In this document: positions 1 to 8,655 of the stretch, in pieces | Position numbering within the stretch: position 1 is the first letter of the stretch | Layout of the letters: each line of letters starts with the position of its first letter | Translations under genes and position numbers: made by a program | NCBI GenBank assembly: GCA_018061065.1 | Contig: JAGOUV010000005.1 | Coordinates: forward strand, 43,122-82,769 | Source of the DNA: Candidatus Altimarinota bacterium | GTDB taxonomy: Bacteria > Patescibacteriota > Gracilibacteria > UBA1369 > UM-FILTER-53-11 | Direction: 5' to 3' | Length of the DNA stretch: 39,648 bases | The notes under the pieces: model-generated | What the model saw: the letters and a program-made list of their open reading frames with translations, nothing else | Told to the model about the DNA's origin: nothing | Database searches by the model: none

Positions 1-1
1 G

Positions 2-346
2 AATTGTGGCTCTGATGAGACGTTCCCAGGACTTGCACGATGTATTATTGATGCGAGAAAAGAGAGCTTATTGAATCGTGCTGCTACTGCAGCGACAAAA
101 GTAACGCGCATTCAATTCTATGAAGGATTATTAAATGCAAAGGGGATTGCACTTGAGCCAGCTACGGTAGAACAACTTCAAGATGTCTGTGTAGATGCAG
201 AAGGTCTGACTGAAAAAATGGCCAGTGTATATATCACTGCACGTAAGGCGGGAATTGCTTCACGCTATCTAGGCGGCAAATGCCGTTTGAATCTCTTCAT
301 GCCAAAATACGAGGCAGTGCGTTTTGCACAGAAGGCGATGAGGTAG
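2..346 (+). CDS. Hypothetical protein, 3' end of a gene cut by the window start
   Basis: The reading frame is open from base 2 to a TAG stop at 344-346, giving the last 114 residues of a protein that begins before the window. A TTG at 71 could be an internal start, but the frame stays open and protein-like upstream of it, so a truncated longer gene is more likely. The visible part is mostly helical-looking, with repeated Ala/Lys/Glu segments and a basic C-terminus ending in FAQKAMR. I recognise no family. It is convergent with ahcY, 19 bases away. Confidence 0.6.
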   Translation, partial: NCGSDETFPGLARCIIDARKESLLNRAATAATKVTRIQFYEGLLNAKGIALEPATVEQLQDVCVDAEGLTEKMASVYITARKAGIASRYLGGKCRLNLFMPKYEAVRFAQKAMR

Positions 347-365
347 GGGAGTGTGGGGCTACTAT

Positions 366-1625
366 TCAGGTGCCTTCCGACCACGAGCTCATGTATTTGA
401 GTTGTTCTTTTGTGGGAGTGTCGATTGCGATGTGGTACGCGGTGAGTGCTCGTGCGGCGATGGCTTCATCGATAGAAGCGGGGAGCGTGTATACCTGGTT
501 TTTGAGCGTGCCGCGCTGTTTTACGAGCCAGTCGCACGCGAGAGCTTGGCCGCAGAATGAGAGGGCCATGACTTCTGACGGGTGACCTTCTGCGGCGGCG
601 AGATTGATTAATCTGCCCTCGCCTAAAATGTAGATGCGCTTTTTTTGCGTGCCTGTTTTTAAAATATATTCGTCCATTGAGGTGCGTACATTTTGCTTGC
701 TATCAGCGATTTTTTCGAGCCCAGCGACATCAATTTCAATATTGAAGTGTCCGCTATTTGCCAGAATGGCACCGTCCTTCATTTTCTTCATGTGCTCGGT
801 GCGTATGACGTGCTTGTTTCCCGTTGCGGTTATAAAGATGTCTCCCAGTGAAGCGGCATCTGACATCTCCATGACGCGGAATCCATCCATAAGAGCCTGT
901 AATGCGCGTATAGGGTTTATTTCGGTGACAATGACATGAGCGCCCATACCTTCTGCGCGACGCGCAATACCTTTACTGCAATCACCATAACCAGCCACAA
1001 CGACGGTCTTACCTGCGATCAAAATATTTGTTGCGCGTAAAATGCCATCCCATGTGGACTGGCCCGTTCCGTAATAGTTATCGAACAGATGTTTAGTTTG
1101 ATTGTCGTTTACTGCAACCACGGGATATTTGAGCGCACGATCTTTTTCCATCGCCTTCAAACGAATAACGCCAGTGGTAGTCTCTTCGCATCCGCCAATA
1201 ATGTCTTTAATTAATTTGGGATGATGCTGATGAATCTCCGTCACTAAATCGCATCCGTCATCGATGGTAATGTGTGGTTTGGTTTCAATAACAGCGCGAA
1301 TAAATTTGTAATAATCTTCCGTGCTTTCGCCTTTGTAGCCATAGACTTCCACGCCGGACTTGGCCAAATATGCGGCAATATCGTCTTGAGTAGAAAGGGG
1401 ATTACAGCTTGCAATAGCCACTCTTGCACCTCCTGCCTGAAGTGTCTCAACGAGCACAGCGGTTTCCTTTGTGAGATGTAATGCCATGCCAATGCGCAGT
1501 CCCTTGAACGGCTTTCGTTTTTTGAAATCTGCGGCGACATGTAAGAGCGGCTGCATGCGCATCCGTGCGAGTGCGACATTTTTTTCTCCGGCTCCAGCGA
1601 GTTGTAGATCTTTAACGTGTGACAT
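366..1625 (-). CDS. ahcY: Adenosylhomocysteinase (S-adenosyl-L-homocysteine hydrolase)
   Basis: Cytosolic NAD-dependent enzyme that splits S-adenosylhomocysteine into adenosine and homocysteine, relieving product inhibition of methyltransferases. The protein is 419 residues from the ATG at 1625 ([11 protein letters not shown]), the usual size for the shorter bacterial/archaeal form. Family marks include IDDGCDL (about 121-127), GGCEETTTG (about 144-152), [11 protein letters not shown] (173-183), the Rossmann motif AGYGDCSKG (211-219) and AEGHPSEVM near the C-terminus. An in-frame ATG at 1682 would add 19 residues inside metK with no family counterpart, so the 1625 start is preferred. It overlaps the end of metK by 14 bases, implying one transcript and translational coupling. 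Family assignment is secure. Confidence 0.95.
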   Translation of the reverse strand: MSHVKDLQLAGAGEKNVALARMRMQPLLHVAADFKKRKPFKGLRIGMALHLTKETAVLVETLQAGGARVAIASCNPLSTQDDIAAYLAKSGVEVYGYKGESTEDYYKFIRAVIETKPHITIDDGCDLVTEIHQHHPKLIKDIIGGCEETTTGVIRLKAMEKDRALKYPVVAVNDNQTKHLFDNYYGTGQSTWDGILRATNILIAGKTVVVAGYGDCSKGIARRAEGMGAHVIVTEINPIRALQALMDGFRVMEMSDAASLGDIFITATGNKHVIRTEHMKKMKDGAILANSGHFNIEIDVAGLEKIADSKQNVRTSMDEYILKTGTQKKRIYILGEGRLINLAAAEGHPSEVMALSFCGQALACDWLVKQRGTLKNQVYTLPASIDEAIAARALTAYHIAIDTPTKEQLKYMSSWSEGT

Positions 1626-2769
1626 GTGAGGCGAGTAATTTTGCTTTATCAGTTTTTTCCCAAGTGAATTCTTTTTCTTCACGGCCGAAGTGTCCGTACG
1701 CGGCAGTTTTTTTATAAATAGGACGCAATAATTTTAATTCGGAAATAATATCCGCGGGTTTTGTGGGGAATAATTCGCGCACTGCTTTTACTAATTTTTC
1801 GTCTGCAACTTTTCCGCTGCCATAGGTATTTACTGAGATTGAAACAGGTTCCGCAACGCCAATTGAGTAGGCGAGTTGAATCAAACATTTATCGGCAAGC
1901 TTTGCAGCAACGATATTTTTTGCGATATAGCGTGCAGCATAACAAGCACTGCGATCAACTTTGCTCGGGTCTTTTCCGCTGAATGCGCCACCTCCGTGAG
2001 GTGCATATCCACCATACGTATCCACAATGATTTTGCGTCCGGTAAGGCCTGTGTCTGCCTCGGGGCCGCCCACAATAAATACACCTGTTTCATTAATAAA
2101 GATCTTCGTTTTTTTATCGATCCATTTTTTACAAACCGGATTAATGACATTCTCAATAATTTCTTCGCGGATTTTTTTCTGTGAAATTTCCGGTGCATGA
2201 TGCACTGCAATAACGATTGCTTCTGCACGTTTTGGCTTTCCATTTTCATACTCAATCGTCACCTGGGATTTTCCATCAGGACGTACCCACGGCAGGATTT
2301 TTTTCTTGCGAACCTCTGCTAGGCGCATTGCCAATTGATGTGCGAGTGAAATCGGAAGTGGCATAAGCGTAGGCGTTTCCGTGCAGGCAAATCCAAACAT
2401 CAGACCCTGATCTCCCGCGCCCTGCTCGTGTTTTTTGCCCGGGGTCACTCCAACTGAAATATTTTTGCTCTGCTCGTGAATTGCCGTCAATACCGCGCAG
2501 TCACTGTAGTCCAAGCCAAATTCGGGGTTAGTGTAACCAATATCTTTTATTGTCGAGCGCACCAATGCGGGAATATCTACATAGCAATCAGTGGTGACCT
2601 CGCCCGCTACCATCATCATTCCTGTTGTAGTGAGACACTCAACCGCGACACGTGAAAGGGGATCCTGTGCGAGCATCGCATCTAAAATTGCATCTGAAAC
2701 TTGATCGCAAATTTTGTCAGGATGACCCTCAGTAACAGATTCGGAGGTGAAGAGAAACGGGTTCAACAT
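1612..2769 (-). CDS. metK: S-adenosylmethionine synthetase (methionine adenosyltransferase)
   Basis: Makes S-adenosylmethionine from methionine and ATP in the cytosol. The protein has 385 residues, full length for the family. Diagnostic motifs are GHPDK (15-19), [12 protein letters not shown] (117-128) and a [17 protein letters not shown] block that helps build the ATP/phosphate site. The ATG at 2769 lies six bases after a TATACT hexamer, so the transcript may start at or beside the start codon. It is followed by overlapping ahcY, giving a SAM synthesis and SAH removal operon, and is divergent from a methyltransferase gene 77 bases away. No methionine synthase is in the window, so closure of the methyl cycle cannot be judged here. 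Confidence 0.97.
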   Translation of the reverse strand: MLNPFLFTSESVTEGHPDKICDQVSDAILDAMLAQDPLSRVAVECLTTTGMMMVAGEVTTDCYVDIPALVRSTIKDIGYTNPEFGLDYSDCAVLTAIHEQSKNISVGVTPGKKHEQGAGDQGLMFGFACTETPTLMPLPISLAHQLAMRLAEVRKKKILPWVRPDGKSQVTIEYENGKPKRAEAIVIAVHHAPEISQKKIREEIIENVINPVCKKWIDKKTKIFINETGVFIVGGPEADTGLTGRKIIVDTYGGYAPHGGGAFSGKDPSKVDRSACYAARYIAKNIVAAKLADKCLIQLAYSIGVAEPVSISVNTYGSGKVADEKLVKAVRELFPTKPADIISELKLLRPIYKKTAAYGHFGREEKEFTWEKTDKAKLLASHVTR

Positions 2770-2775
2770 GGCGGT

Positions 2776-2781
2776 AGTATA
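2776..2781 (-). promoter_or_regulatory. -10 box of metK-ahcY, leaderless spacing
   Basis: TATACT on the minus strand, followed by ACCGCC and then the metK ATG. The six-base gap places the expected transcription start at the A of the start codon. No Shine-Dalgarno sequence fits in the space. Confidence 0.6.
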
Positions 2782-2846
2782 CCAGTAACCCGCAGGCCTC
2801 AGAAGTCGTATTTAAAAACACCCACATTTCCTGTAATTTAGCTATC

Positions 2847-3725
2847 ATGAGCCATACGGAGAAAGTTCAGAAAGAAGGAGAATATTGGGAAAATGTTATA
2901 GCGGATCTTTCTGCAGAGGGCTTGGATTTTCGCACGCGAGAAGATTTTGTGGCAAAAGATCCTAAATATTATTGGGAGGATGCGCGTATAGCGAAGAAAA
3001 TTCTGGCGTATCCTAAGAAAGTTTTGAAAGATAAAATTCGGCATGGAATAAAGGTGCTGGATTTAGGGTCGGGAAGTGGGGGAAATGCGTATATGTTGGC
3101 AAAACTGGGCGGGGATGTTTTGGGAATCGATGTGCAGGAAAAGACGATTAAAGCACTCAATGAGGCGATGAAATCCGAGCCGCAGGTGAAACTTACGTTT
3201 CAGCATGGCGATCTTAATACGGTTGAGCTACCGGAAAATCATTTCGATGTGATTTTGTCCTGGAATACGTTTCATCATATTGAACAGGCGGAGCGTCTTA
3301 TTAAACAGATTAAAAAGTCGCTCAAGAAAGATGGCGTTTTTGTTTTGATGGAACATCAGCATACGCACTCGATGTTGAGGAAAGTGTTGGCGGCGTTTTT
3401 CTGGATGGTGCTTCCGACACGCGAAAAATTTGCCGAGAAGTGGAAGATAATTTCTAATCGTGCAAAGGGCAAAAGTGAGGTGGAGCTTTCACCTGCTGAA
3501 GACTCGGCGCCGCATGACTATATCGATATGTTAAAAAAGAATTTTGTGCTGAAGGAGAAGAGGGCGTATTTTGGCTTTACGACACCATTTATTGCGCGAT
3601 TGCGGGCTCCTGCGAAGATTCGATCTGCACTTGTTTCTGGACTGAATGCTCTTGATCAGGCGTTAATTAAGCTAAGAATAGTTGATGGGGAGCAGCTGTT
3701 TATGGTGTTCGGGAATAAAAAATAG
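2847..3725 (+). CDS. Class I SAM-dependent methyltransferase
   Basis: Predicted soluble methyltransferase of 292 residues with a Rossmann-type fold. Motif I is VLDLGSGSGGNAYMLAKLGG at about 70-90, followed by GIDVQ (acidic residue for the SAM ribose) and a post-motif FDVILSWNTFHHIE segment typical of the Methyltransf_11/25 group. The C-terminal third (from about residue 185) is a basic region that does not match a core methyltransferase and may bind the acceptor. The substrate is not identifiable; ubiquinone/lipid-type and natural-product methyltransferases share this architecture. It is divergent from metK and runs ahead of an aminotransferase and a glycosyltransferase, so a role in a cell-envelope glycan is possible but inferred. 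Confidence 0.88.
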   Translation: MSHTEKVQKEGEYWENVIADLSAEGLDFRTREDFVAKDPKYYWEDARIAKKILAYPKKVLKDKIRHGIKVLDLGSGSGGNAYMLAKLGGDVLGIDVQEKTIKALNEAMKSEPQVKLTFQHGDLNTVELPENHFDVILSWNTFHHIEQAERLIKQIKKSLKKDGVFVLMEHQHTHSMLRKVLAAFFWMVLPTREKFAEKWKIISNRAKGKSEVELSPAEDSAPHDYIDMLKKNFVLKEKRAYFGFTTPFIARLRAPAKIRSALVSGLNALDQALIKLRIVDGEQLFMVFGNKK

Positions 3726-3766
3726 TGCCATTGCCACAGAGCGCGTAGCCCACTATCTTATAGGCA

Positions 3767-5224
3767 ATGGGATTTTTTTCTTTTGGTAAAGCAGCGCGGA
3801 CGGATAAAAATAGCGATGTGATTGCGCATGCGCAGAGGATTTTGGCGATCGTTGAAAGTGAGATTGCGAGCGCGAAGGGAAGTCGTGAAAAAGTTTTTAA
3901 AAAACTCGTGGAAGTCGTTTTTGAGGATGTGTTGATTAGTCAGATGTTTGCGGGCATGAAGATTCGTCATACGGCCATGTGCGGCGCGGTGGTGAAGGAG
4001 GCGATGGAAATTCTAGGATTTGAAACGAATGATATTCAGCTGATGTCGTATGGTGACGTGGATTTGCCGGAAGAGATTGAGAAGGTGGTTTTTGGAATAA
4101 TTGATCGTGCACACGATGAGCATATGGAGCTGTTAAGACATTGTGGTGCGGGCTATGATTTGACGTCACGAGGCGCGCCGGAGGCGCGCACGGCTTTAAT
4201 CGAATACTATGACAAGCACTACGGCTTTTCGCATGTACAAGGCCTCAAAGAGCTCTTGAGTAATCAATCAACCATCGTGAACGGCGGCATGCGAGCGCTC
4301 GATGATTTTGCAGCAACGTTTGTGCACTACGCATTTACCACAAAAAAACGACCCCGTTTTATTAATCCGGACAACACATTTCCGACCTGGATTTCAGTTA
4401 TTAAAAATCATATTTTCGAGGCGCAGCTCGGTGAAATTCACAGCATTAGTACTGATCCTGCCGCGCGGTTGCATTTGAGTGCGGATGATGTGAAAACTTT
4501 TTACGGTGCGTTTTCGCCCGATGACACCACTGACTACATGGATATTTGGTGCATCACGCCCGTGGGAAATCCCTCTGGCACGGCAATGACACCTCAGCAG
4601 CTGCACGAGACATGCGCGAAGATCGTAGAGCATGCTCCGGGTGCGTGGATTTTACTTGATTGTGCCTATATTCGAACACTGACGGAAAAGCGTGCGCAGG
4701 CCTTGATGAAAGGCATAATGCGCGATGAGACCATACGGAATCGCATTGTATTTTTGGAGAGTTTTTCTAAGTCACACGGATTATGTGGTGAACGTATCGG
4801 TTGTTTTTTTACCACTAACAGCGAGTTATATTTAGTTTTGCAAAATTATAATACGACCGTTTCTTCCGGAAATGGCCGCTACAAAGATGCATTGGCACTC
4901 GCACTTGCACAGCCCACGGAACGCGAGACAGAGGCACTACATGAGTTGCATCATTTTTGGATGAAAGAGCGTGCGGGATTATTTACCTACATGATGGCAG
5001 AAAAATTCTCCGATTTGTTTGATAAAAAACAACTTCACATTACCGAAGACCAATTAAAAGAGCCGCAAGGATTATATTTATTTTTGAAAATGAAAAAAGA
5101 AGTCGATGTAAAACGTGTTTTTTTAGAGACCAAATGTTTGGGTGTGGAAATGAAGATGGGTTCGGGGAATTATATTCGTTTTGCGGTGTGTAAGATGAAA
5201 GAGCCTTTGTTTAGTAAGCAATAA
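3767..5224 (+). CDS. PLP-dependent aminotransferase, class I/II fold
   Basis: A fold type I aminotransferase of 485 residues. The PLP-binding lysine is K335 in ESFSKSHGLCGERIG, with the phosphate-binding arginine R343 nearby. The Asn of NPSG (268) and D298/Y301 in LLDCAYIR contact the cofactor in aspartate aminotransferase relatives. The first 75 or so residues precede the usual start of the fold and look helical; they are unusual for the family. The substrate is not evident from sequence. A TATCTT hexamer ends seven bases before the ATG. The downstream glycosyltransferase starts two bases after the stop, so the two are co-transcribed. Confidence 0.88.
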   Translation: MGFFSFGKAARTDKNSDVIAHAQRILAIVESEIASAKGSREKVFKKLVEVVFEDVLISQMFAGMKIRHTAMCGAVVKEAMEILGFETNDIQLMSYGDVDLPEEIEKVVFGIIDRAHDEHMELLRHCGAGYDLTSRGAPEARTALIEYYDKHYGFSHVQGLKELLSNQSTIVNGGMRALDDFAATFVHYAFTTKKRPRFINPDNTFPTWISVIKNHIFEAQLGEIHSISTDPAARLHLSADDVKTFYGAFSPDDTTDYMDIWCITPVGNPSGTAMTPQQLHETCAKIVEHAPGAWILLDCAYIRTLTEKRAQALMKGIMRDETIRNRIVFLESFSKSHGLCGERIGCFFTTNSELYLVLQNYNTTVSSGNGRYKDALALALAQPTERETEALHELHHFWMKERAGLFTYMMAEKFSDLFDKKQLHITEDQLKEPQGLYLFLKMKKEVDVKRVFLETKCLGVEMKMGSGNYIRFAVCKMKEPLFSKQ

Positions 5225-5225
5225 T

Positions 5226-6215
5226 ATGGTTTCAATTGTAGCGATCAATTATAACGGCAAGCGCTTTCTGGAGCGGTTTATGGAGTCTATTGAGGCTCTG
5301 AAGGGAGTGGAAACTGAGCTCATTTTTATCGATAATGATTCGCACGATGATTCAGTTGAATATATTGCAAAGCATTTTCCGCAGGTGCGCATAATTAAAA
5401 ATAAAATAAATAATGGATATGCTGGTGCGGCGGATCAGGGCATCAAAGAAAGTAAGGGTGAATTTGTGATGATCGTGAATCCCGATATTGTTTTTGAGCC
5501 CGATTATTTGAAACTATTAGTTGCAAAAATGCATGCAGATAAAAAAATAGGTGCGATTATTGGAAAGTTGCGTCGGTATGATTTTCAGCATGATAAAAAA
5601 ACGAATGTTATTGATAGCGCAGGATTGCTGATGTATCGGAGTCGGCGGTGCGTGGATCGTGGACAGGCAGAGGAAGATCGTGGGCAATACGATACAGCCG
5701 AGCAGGTATTTGGAGTAACGGGTGCGTGTCCGTTATATCGACGTGAGGCGCTTGAGGATATAGAAATTTTTGGTGAAAGTTTTGATACGCATTTTTTTAT
5801 GTATAAAGAAGATGTGGATATTTCATGGCGGCTTTTGCTTTTGGGTTGGAAGTCTTTTTACGAGCCTGTTGCAGTGGCGTATCACGGCCGGGGAACAGGG
5901 GTTTTTGATCGCGCGGGAGCCATAAAAGTCGCGCAGAATCGGAAAAACTTGCCGCAGTTTACCAAGCATTACTCGTTTATAAATGAGCGATTAATGCGTT
6001 TGAAAAATGAAATGCCCACGCATGTGCTCCGTGATGTTCTGCCGATTATTTGGAAAGAAATCTTGATGGTGGGATGGATGACCATTCGCGAGCCGTTTTT
6101 GTGGAAGTCGATGGTGCAGCTTTTCAAAAAAATGCCTTATGCGCTGAAGCAGCGAAAAGAAATTATGAAAAAAAAGCGTGCGAGCTACCGTGATATTGTG
6201 CGCTGGTTTGTGTAG
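5226..6215 (+). CDS. Family 2 glycosyltransferase (rhamnosyltransferase-like)
   Basis: A GT-A fold glycosyltransferase of 329 residues. The N-terminus VSIVAINYNGKRFLERFMES is the nucleotide-sugar-binding strand, followed by ELIFIDNDSHDDSVEY, NNGYAGAADQGI and VMIVNPDIVF, where the NPD takes the place of a DxD metal motif. A later MYKEDVDISWRL segment is the ED-type catalytic-base region of WbbL-like enzymes. The C-terminal 90 residues are basic and amphipathic, consistent with membrane association. It likely adds a sugar to a cell-surface polymer. It starts two bases after the aminotransferase stop, so translation is probably coupled. The exact donor and acceptor are unknown. Confidence 0.9.
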   Translation: MVSIVAINYNGKRFLERFMESIEALKGVETELIFIDNDSHDDSVEYIAKHFPQVRIIKNKINNGYAGAADQGIKESKGEFVMIVNPDIVFEPDYLKLLVAKMHADKKIGAIIGKLRRYDFQHDKKTNVIDSAGLLMYRSRRCVDRGQAEEDRGQYDTAEQVFGVTGACPLYRREALEDIEIFGESFDTHFFMYKEDVDISWRLLLLGWKSFYEPVAVAYHGRGTGVFDRAGAIKVAQNRKNLPQFTKHYSFINERLMRLKNEMPTHVLRDVLPIIWKEILMVGWMTIREPFLWKSMVQLFKKMPYALKQRKEIMKKKRASYRDIVRWFV

Positions 6216-6224
6216 CTATCAAAA

Positions 6225-6240
6225 GTGTGCGCGCGCACAC
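6225..6240. repeat. Perfect 16-base palindrome between convergent genes
   Basis: GTGTGCGCGCGCACAC is its own reverse complement. It lies just after the glycosyltransferase stop, between convergent transcription units. No T-tract follows on either strand, so it is not a classical intrinsic terminator. It may be an RNA hairpin, a protein-binding site or an alternating purine-pyrimidine stretch. Confidence 0.6.
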
Positions 6241-6286
6241 GAAAGGGCAATGAAATAGTAAAACGTCAAACTGGGATGGAGTGCCT

Positions 6287-7081
6287 TTATTCCCCCAACT
6301 CTTGGGCGCGTTTTTGGCCAGCAGCATAGGCTTTTTCCAGGACTGCCTGCCATTTTTTCTGGTTCAAAATTTTGAAGCCGGCCTCAGTAGTTCCACCTTT
6401 TGTTTGAACGGCGGATTTTACTTCTGAAAATTCCATACCCGTTTTTTGCATATACACCGCAGAGCCGATAACACTTGCGAGTGCGATATTTCGTGCATCT
6501 GATTTTGAGTAGCCGGCACTTTGCAGTGCGCGTTGAGATGATTCGAGAAAGGCTGCCACGTATGCTGGCCCGCCTCCAGAGACCGCCGTTGCCATGTCGA
6601 TTTTTGCCTCGCTATTTACCTCGGTTTGAAATCCAAATTGTGACAAAATCGTGCTCACTATTTTTTTCTCAGCTTTATTTAACCCCAATTGTTTCCAGAC
6701 TGAAACGCCTGCGAAAACCTGAGCAGGAAGATTGGGCATCACGCGCACGAGTTTTTTGTGACCGCGCGCCCAACGTTTAATAGAAGCCATATTAACCCCT
6801 GCGGCAATTGAAATCACAATGTGATCTGAAGTTAATTGTGGTGCAATTTCACGAAGTACGGACTCAACTATTTTGGGCTTCACCGCGAGAATGATGATCT
6901 TTGATTTTAGGGCAATTTCCTTGTTGCCACGCAGAAATACAAAACGCTTTTTCTGCTCTGCGCTAAGGGAAAAACGGGGGGTAGTTGGATTGCTTACGTA
7001 GACGGTATAATCGGGCGATTGAAGGAGCGATTTTGCGATCGCGGTTCCCATATGGCCACAGCCAATAAGTGAAATATTCAC
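6287..7081 (-). CDS. proC: Pyrroline-5-carboxylate reductase
   Basis: Last step of proline synthesis: reduces pyrroline-5-carboxylate to proline with NAD(P)H in the cytosol. At 264 residues it is full length. It opens with the Rossmann dinucleotide motif ISLIGCGHMGTAIA (GCGHMG at 7-12), has the VKP segment of the family, and carries the C-terminal dimerisation-domain signature around AVSGGGPAYVAAFLES and TKGGTTEAGFKIL. The start is GTG at 7081. A TAATAA hexamer ends seven bases upstream of it, again close to leaderless spacing. Transcription is separate from pgeF upstream, with a 23-base gap. proA is in the same block but proB is not seen in this window. Confidence 0.95.
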   Translation of the reverse strand: MNISLIGCGHMGTAIAKSLLQSPDYTVYVSNPTTPRFSLSAEQKKRFVFLRGNKEIALKSKIIILAVKPKIVESVLREIAPQLTSDHIVISIAAGVNMASIKRWARGHKKLVRVMPNLPAQVFAGVSVWKQLGLNKAEKKIVSTILSQFGFQTEVNSEAKIDMATAVSGGGPAYVAAFLESSQRALQSAGYSKSDARNIALASVIGSAVYMQKTGMEFSEVKSAVQTKGGTTEAGFKILNQKKWQAVLEKAYAAGQKRAQELGE

Positions 7082-7104
7082 AGGTTACTTATTACATATA
7101 ATAG

Positions 7105-7782
7105 TTAGGCTTTCAACATAATTCCCGTGCAGAAGCGGCCGGCGTTTTCTTTGTCACGACGGTATGAATGGTAGTGTTCAGGTGTACAGACCGTACAGAT
7201 GCGCGCAATTTCGATATTTTCTTTTGGTATGCCACTACCAATGAGCTGTCCTTCCACGGCACCCCATAAATCCACATAATTTTCTTCCAGGATATAAGCG
7301 TGGAGAAAAGAGGGAAGTTCGGTTTTGGGATCGGTGAACTCCGTACAACAAGGCCCGACCATAGGGCTTAGGCATGCGATGAGTTTGGTGCGATCGGTTG
7401 AAAAAGCCTGTTGCATAAGATCAATCGTACGCGGAATAATTTTCTGTGCGATCCCGCGCCAGCCCGCGTGAACATTGGCTATAGCTTTATGCTCCGGATC
7501 ATAGAAAAAAATGCTTCCGCAATCAGCCACACGAATGATAAGGGGCAATTGTGGAATTTGAGTCAGCAAAATGTCGCCCTCGTGCGGGCGCGACTCAGAC
7601 GGAAGTTCTTTTATTAGATAATGTTTTGTCCCGTGCAGCTGCTGAGTAAATTGGTACGGCTGTTCTTTTGAGCCGAGTAATTTTTGAATAGTCGATGTGT
7701 CAAAAGGGTCTATCGTACGATCAAAAACCGCATGTCCTATGTTGTCTTCGAATGGTTTTAGTATCTCGTACGTATGAATCAT
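7105..7782 (-). CDS. pgeF: Peptidoglycan editing factor / multi-copper polyphenol oxidoreductase (DUF152, YfiH family)
   Basis: A cytosolic Cu-oxidase_4 (YfiH/LACC1) family protein of 225 residues. Characterised members act on purine nucleosides or on misincorporated UDP-MurNAc-L-Ser during peptidoglycan synthesis. The zinc/active-site residues are visible: H50 in TQQLHG, C88 in RVADCGS, H105 in ANVHAGWRG and the paired cysteines 145-146 in GPCCTEF. It starts three bases after the nnrD stop, so nnrD and pgeF are one operon, which suggests a metabolite-repair pair. murA lies on the other side of proA, so a cell-wall quality-control role fits the neighbourhood. Which family reaction applies cannot be read from sequence. 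Confidence 0.88.
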   Translation of the reverse strand: MIHTYEILKPFEDNIGHAVFDRTIDPFDTSTIQKLLGSKEQPYQFTQQLHGTKHYLIKELPSESRPHEGDILLTQIPQLPLIIRVADCGSIFFYDPEHKAIANVHAGWRGIAQKIIPRTIDLMQQAFSTDRTKLIACLSPMVGPCCTEFTDPKTELPSFLHAYILEENYVDLWGAVEGQLIGSGIPKENIEIARICTVCTPEHYHSYRRDKENAGRFCTGIMLKA

Positions 7783-7785
7783 GAT

Positions 7786-8646
7786 TTAGAAGAGTCGGTG
7801 GAGCATGTACGGCAGCTCAAGTGCGACGTCGCTGGCGATAAAATAAGAGCCTTTCGTTTTATATAATTCGTCACCCGTTGTTCCGATAATAAATGCTGCA
7901 CATGCGGCGGCATAGTGAAGCGGCATATGTTGAGCTGCAAAACTTGCTGCACATCCCGCCAGGGCATCTCCCGTCCCGCCTACGGTCATTCCTGCATTTC
8001 CCGTAGTGTTGGTTATCACTTTTTCATCCGGAGAGGCGATAAGGTCATGCGAGCCTTTTAATAACACGGTAATGCCATATTGTTTTGCAAACGCATCGAT
8101 AATTTTCTTTCTTCCATCGTTATCTTCTGGAAGATGCACATCCAAAAGTGGTTCGAGTTCTTTGCCGTGAGGAGTGATCATGAAACATCGACGAGGATCG
8201 GGATTTTTCCCACATTCTTTTGCAATCGCAATGGCCTCTGCGTCGAGAATTATCGGACACGCTGCATCTGCAATAATTTCCTCGACTACTTTCAGGCGAT
8301 CCGCTCCTTTTCCTATGCCCGGTCCAATAAGCACTGCATCAACTTTTTTTAATAGTTCAAATGCGGGTTCAATTGCATTTTCATTTAATGCATCGCCGGG
8401 GTAACTGCGGACAATAAAATCGGGATAAAACCCGCGAGTAACCTCAAAATTGCACTCGGGAACAAGGAGATATACCAAGTCTGCACCGCTGCCTAAGGCG
8501 CTTAGGCCAGCCAAAATAGGTGCGCCGTAATATTCTCGTGATCCGCCAATAATCAATACCCGTCCGTTATCACCTTTGTGTGAGTCGGATTGCCTTTTAG
8601 GCAGATGTTTTCTGAATTCATCGAGCGAGAATGTATTTGAGAACAT
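7786..8646 (-). CDS. nnrD: ADP-dependent (S)-NAD(P)H-hydrate dehydratase
   Basis: Repairs hydrated NAD(P)H by ADP-dependent dehydration. The ribokinase-like carbohydrate-kinase fold spans the 286 residues: GRVLIIGGSREYYGAPILAG (28-47), VDAVLIGPGIG (102-112), and VGGTGDALAG (222-231) whose Asp227 is the expected catalytic base. The fused N-terminal NAD(P)HX epimerase domain found in E. coli YjeF is missing, so this is the single-domain form; no epimerase gene is seen nearby. It sits between proA (nine-base gap upstream) and pgeF (three-base gap downstream), consistent with a proA-nnrD-pgeF transcript from the proA promoter. Confidence 0.92.
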   Translation of the reverse strand: MFSNTFSLDEFRKHLPKRQSDSHKGDNGRVLIIGGSREYYGAPILAGLSALGSGADLVYLLVPECNFEVTRGFYPDFIVRSYPGDALNENAIEPAFELLKKVDAVLIGPGIGKGADRLKVVEEIIADAACPIILDAEAIAIAKECGKNPDPRRCFMITPHGKELEPLLDVHLPEDNDGRKKIIDAFAKQYGITVLLKGSHDLIASPDEKVITNTTGNAGMTVGGTGDALAGCAASFAAQHMPLHYAAACAAFIIGTTGDELYKTKGSYFIASDVALELPYMLHRLF

Positions 8647-8655
8647 AGAAGCGTG

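Noticed and set aside
1626-1682. Longer ahcY start at 1682
   Set aside because: The extra 19 residues are an out-of-frame reading of metK and have no counterpart in the family.
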